Assembly (NCBI GenBank): GCA_018806915.1
Contig: JAGKQI010000061.1
Coordinates: 62,001 to 126,000, forward strand
DNA from: Phytophthora colocasiae
Lineage: Eukaryota > Oomycota > Peronosporomycetes > Peronosporales > Peronosporaceae
Length of the DNA stretch: 64,000 nucleotides
Direction: 5' to 3'
Shown piece by piece: positions 61,770 to 64,000 of this stretch; positions within the stretch are counted from its first letter, which is position 1, and the number at the start of each line of letters is the position of its first letter. The notes under the pieces are model-generated. The model ran no database searches, was not told the DNA's origin, and worked only from the letters and a program-made list of their open reading frames with translations. Position numbers and translations under genes: made by a program.

Positions 61770-63224
61770 TCAAGACATGCCAGGAGGCGGGCGGTGATGA
61801 TGCTGTGGCTGGGGATTGCTACCGGCATCTGGGCCGATTGGAGCGGTGGTGCTGGAGCGGAGCAGCGACACCTACACAGATGGAGAGAGTTCGCAAAGGA
61901 GTGAGCCACATGGTCGATCCGTCACAAACTTGCCTTCAACTGCGGCGCAACGCAACGGCAAAGCAGCAGCGGCATCGGCCAAAAGATCGCAATTGACTCA
62001 CCTCGGCCTGTAAATTCAAACACATCTGCCGAAACATCGTCACTTCATTCTGCAGACCGTTGATAATCTCTGTTGGTCCCACCAAAGCGTAGAATCCATA
62101 CAACATCTCGTCAGTCACAAAGTGGGCTCCATGGGATCGAGGCAAATCGACAGCGAAATGACGCCAACACGTACCTGCACTACGCTGCAATTGGTCCTGT
62201 AGGTTGCGATTCGCGTGCTATTTGACCACACAAGAGTGTCAGCAACTGCTTAAACGAAGGCGCCAAAGACCAACTACGTACACCGAGCTGGTCCTGCACC
62301 ATGAGGAGCTGCGCGTTCTGCTGCGTGTAGCGAAGAAGCTGGTCCATCACTTCTGTCACCGCCACCGTTCGCTTCATCTGACCGTCTACACGTGTGATCG
62401 TGATGTGCGAAGGTGTGTACACAGCACCCAGCTCCGTCTCCGAGGAAGACTGCGGTTCGCTAGCTGGAGTTGGAGTAGCTACAGAGGGCACTGGTGGCGC
62501 TGCAATCTGCTGAGGTTGAGTCTGTTTCTTCGGAGGGGAAGTCGCCTGGAAGTGATTCAACCACAGGTCGTCAGATTGCTGTCCACTCATTGATCTACTA
62601 CAGTATCTGCTTCAAAGCCTCACCTTCTTCTTTTGTTGCTGCGGAGGTGCTGCTTGTTGCTGGTGAACTGGAGGTCGAGAATTCTTCTCCGCGCCATTGG
62701 ATGCAGCAGCGATCTAAACCACAAGTTATCAACTGTCAGCTCTAGAATACTCGCGTGAGATTCGTGTTTCTTGCACCTTCTGCGGCTGTTTGATCATATC
62801 TGCCATTGATAGTTTGGGCTCTGCAGCTCCCTGCTTTTCATCGTTAGCGGTATCAGTAGGTTGCGCGTCTTCCACTGGCGATCCAGAGGGCGACTGGGGC
62901 TGCGTATTGTTTGTCGCTTTGTTTTTCTTGTTCTTGGATTTCTTAGGCTTGGAGACGGACACAAACGCCAGATCCTTCAGCTGTGCTGAGTCGCTGCAAT
63001 ACAACAGGTATCAGAATAAATCTCCATGCAGCAATACTATAACAACACCATCTGCTAAGGCCACACCTGCTCTTCTTCTTGTTGCGCGTCTTCTTCTTCT
63101 GCTTTTGCTTCTCCTTGCGCTCCTGCTGTCGTTCCTCCGCGCTGTCATTATCCGAGTCAAAGTCCTCACTCACACGCAGCTGGTTGAAGGTCGAGAAGAC
63201 GCTGGGCTTGCCGCGAGTCGCCAT
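61770..63224 (-). CDS. Coiled-coil protein with faint GKAP1 resemblance
   Basis: Seven exons join in frame: 63224-63067, 62993-62777, 62713-62624, 62578-62282, 62217-62175, 62069-62002 and 61871-61770, for 324 residues. The N-terminus (STFNQLRVSEDFDSDNDSAE, a lysine-rich run, then SAQLKDLAFVSV) recalls G-kinase anchoring protein 1 weakly. Next are Pro/Gln-rich linkers and a helical part (VTEVMDQLLRYTQQNAQLLM, then HANRNLQDQLQRSAEIINGL) consistent with a coiled coil. The end is histidine/proline-rich. The longer first frame starts with TTG, so ATG 63224 was chosen. The last exon rests on a GTGTAG acceptor and phase only. Confidence 0.62.
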
Positions 63225-63449
63225 GATCAAGGGGGTCCGTTAGTCTATAGAGCAATATGATAAGTGGTGGCTGGTTTGAGACCTTATACTCGATTAAGTT
63301 TATTTCGATACTTAGTCGAGTTTAATGACTTAGAATGTAGCCATTTCCCTGATGGAATGGCTACACGATGGCCAGGATGAGAGTATCCATGTGTCAAAGC
63401 AAAAATGGTCATCTTTTAAGTTGAAGCGGGCATTTTACCTGCTGTGTGG

Positions 63450-64000
63450 TCATTCGTAGGTGTCGGGGAACTTGACAGGCACCTGTTGAGCTTCATCAGG
63501 GGACCAGAGCTTCCCTCCAGCCAACAGCTCCGTGATCTCCTCACATGAGAGACTCACAGATTCGATCGCTCCGAAAAGCTCTCGTGATGACGTGTTCTTT
63601 GGGAAGTTATGCAGCAGTCGCATGATGTCTTCCGCCTCCATCGCCAGTAGTGAGTCCTGGAAGAGTGACAGCAGACCTGTATAGCGGAAATAATAGTCAG
63701 TCAAAGGGTGCGAGAGCGGGCCAGTTCTTGAAAGATGCCTTACCCATGCTGGCCTGAAAGAAGAACGGCGTGCCCAACAGGACGTAGACGTCCCAGATGC
63801 GCAACGCGAGGTCCAATGGTAAACTTCTAGTGAAGAGAGTAAGAGCCCTACACAGATACTCTCTTCAGTATAGAATCTCAAATAAGGCACCAGCACTGGA
63901 AATGATAGAGCATCGTACCAGTCTACGGCATACATCTGCGCGTCAATACCAATCTCTTGAAAATGGGCTGACACGGCAGGTAACTCGTACTCGAGGATTT
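63450..64000 (-). CDS. TBC-domain Rab GTPase-activating protein, 3' part
   Basis: TBC proteins speed GTP hydrolysis by Rab GTPases. Three exons are visible: 64000-63919 (running out of the window), 63847-63744 and 63676-63450. Joined they read ELPAVSAHFQEIGIDAQMYA, then WALTLFTRSLPLDLALRIWD, VYVLLGTPFFFQASMGLLSL and FQDSLLAMEAEDIMRLLHNF, the C-terminal half of a TBC domain. The Arg and Gln finger motifs would lie in the missing part. The C-terminus after the domain is short (DEAQQVPVKFPDTYE). The unspliced reading of the middle exon gives a nonsense segment, so the splicing is well supported. Confidence 0.88.
   Translation of the reverse strand, partial: ILEYELPAVSAHFQEIGIDAQMYAVDWYDALSFPVLVPYLRFYTEESICVGLLLSSLEVYHWTSRCASGTSTSCWARRSSFRPAWVRHLSRTGPLSHPLTDYYFRYTGLLSLFQDSLLAMEAEDIMRLLHNFPKNTSSRELFGAIESVSLSCEEITELLAGGKLWSPDEAQQVPVKFPDTYE

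Noticed and set aside
61451..61996. 181-codon plus-strand ORF
   Set aside because: It overlaps the terminal exons of the minus-strand gene, starts in noncoding DNA, and has no domain-like content.

Overview
This is a nuclear window from an oomycete, most likely Phytophthora or a close Peronosporales relative. The evidence is dense genes on both strands with short GT-AG introns of about 50-90 bp, a necrosis-inducing NLP protein, a family of six-cysteine secreted proteins, a FYVE protein with a membrane tail, oomycete-type initiator motifs near predicted transcription starts, flagellar or basal-body type genes (IQCH, katanin p80, an Sfi1/CCDC191-like protein), and Tc1, pogo, MULE and Harbinger DNA transposons. 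All exon structures were read by eye from splice signals and frame continuity.

Layout. 1-3.3 kb: 3' part of a coiled-coil gene, then snurportin-1 (-). 3.3-6.8 kb: a Tc1-like transposon with 202-bp terminal repeats, carrying a complete pogo-like element nested inside it; both transposases read intact. The pair sits in a very short promoter interval between snurportin and CLP1. 6.9-16 kb: CLP1 (+), a PPR protein (-) and a large TFIIIC B-block-binding subunit (+). 16-21.3 kb: an inverted duplication of a three-exon urate oxidase gene. The left copy is intact with a peroxisomal SKL end; the right copy has a 2-base deletion in exon 2 and a decayed MULE in its second intron. 21.3-29.7 kb: katanin p80 (-), cornichon (+) and IML1/DEPDC5 (+). 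30-38 kb: FYVE-TM protein, TVP15-like membrane protein, an unrecognised seven-exon gene, HVA22/REEP-like, proteasome RPT3 and a tetraspanin. 38-42.8 kb: Sfi1-like coiled-coil protein and an ankyrin-repeat protein.

43-50 kb is the accessory, host-facing part: three paralogous six-cysteine secreted proteins, a thioredoxin/glutathione reductase-like selenoprotein whose real C-terminus lies past an in-frame TGA (Gly-Cys-Sec-Gly), and an NLP. 50-52.3 kb is a Harbinger-type transposon with a frameshifted transposase and an intact Myb/SANT partner ORF. 53.2-64 kb returns to housekeeping and cytoskeletal genes: LYR protein, a PH-domain Qbc-SNARE, IQCH, a STAND/NACHT-like P-loop protein, a coiled-coil protein with faint GKAP1 resemblance, and the 3' end of a TBC Rab-GAP.

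Themes. snRNP import (snurportin), RNA 3'-end/tRNA processing (CLP1), Pol III transcription (TFIIIC) and organelle RNA (PPR) lie side by side. Membrane-traffic genes are spread through the middle and right (cornichon, TVP15-like, HVA22, PH-SNARE, TBC, FYVE). The strongest points to check are the selenoprotein with its candidate SECIS, the broken inverted uricase copy with its MULE and 9-bp target duplication, the nested transposons, and the PH-Qbc-SNARE fusion.
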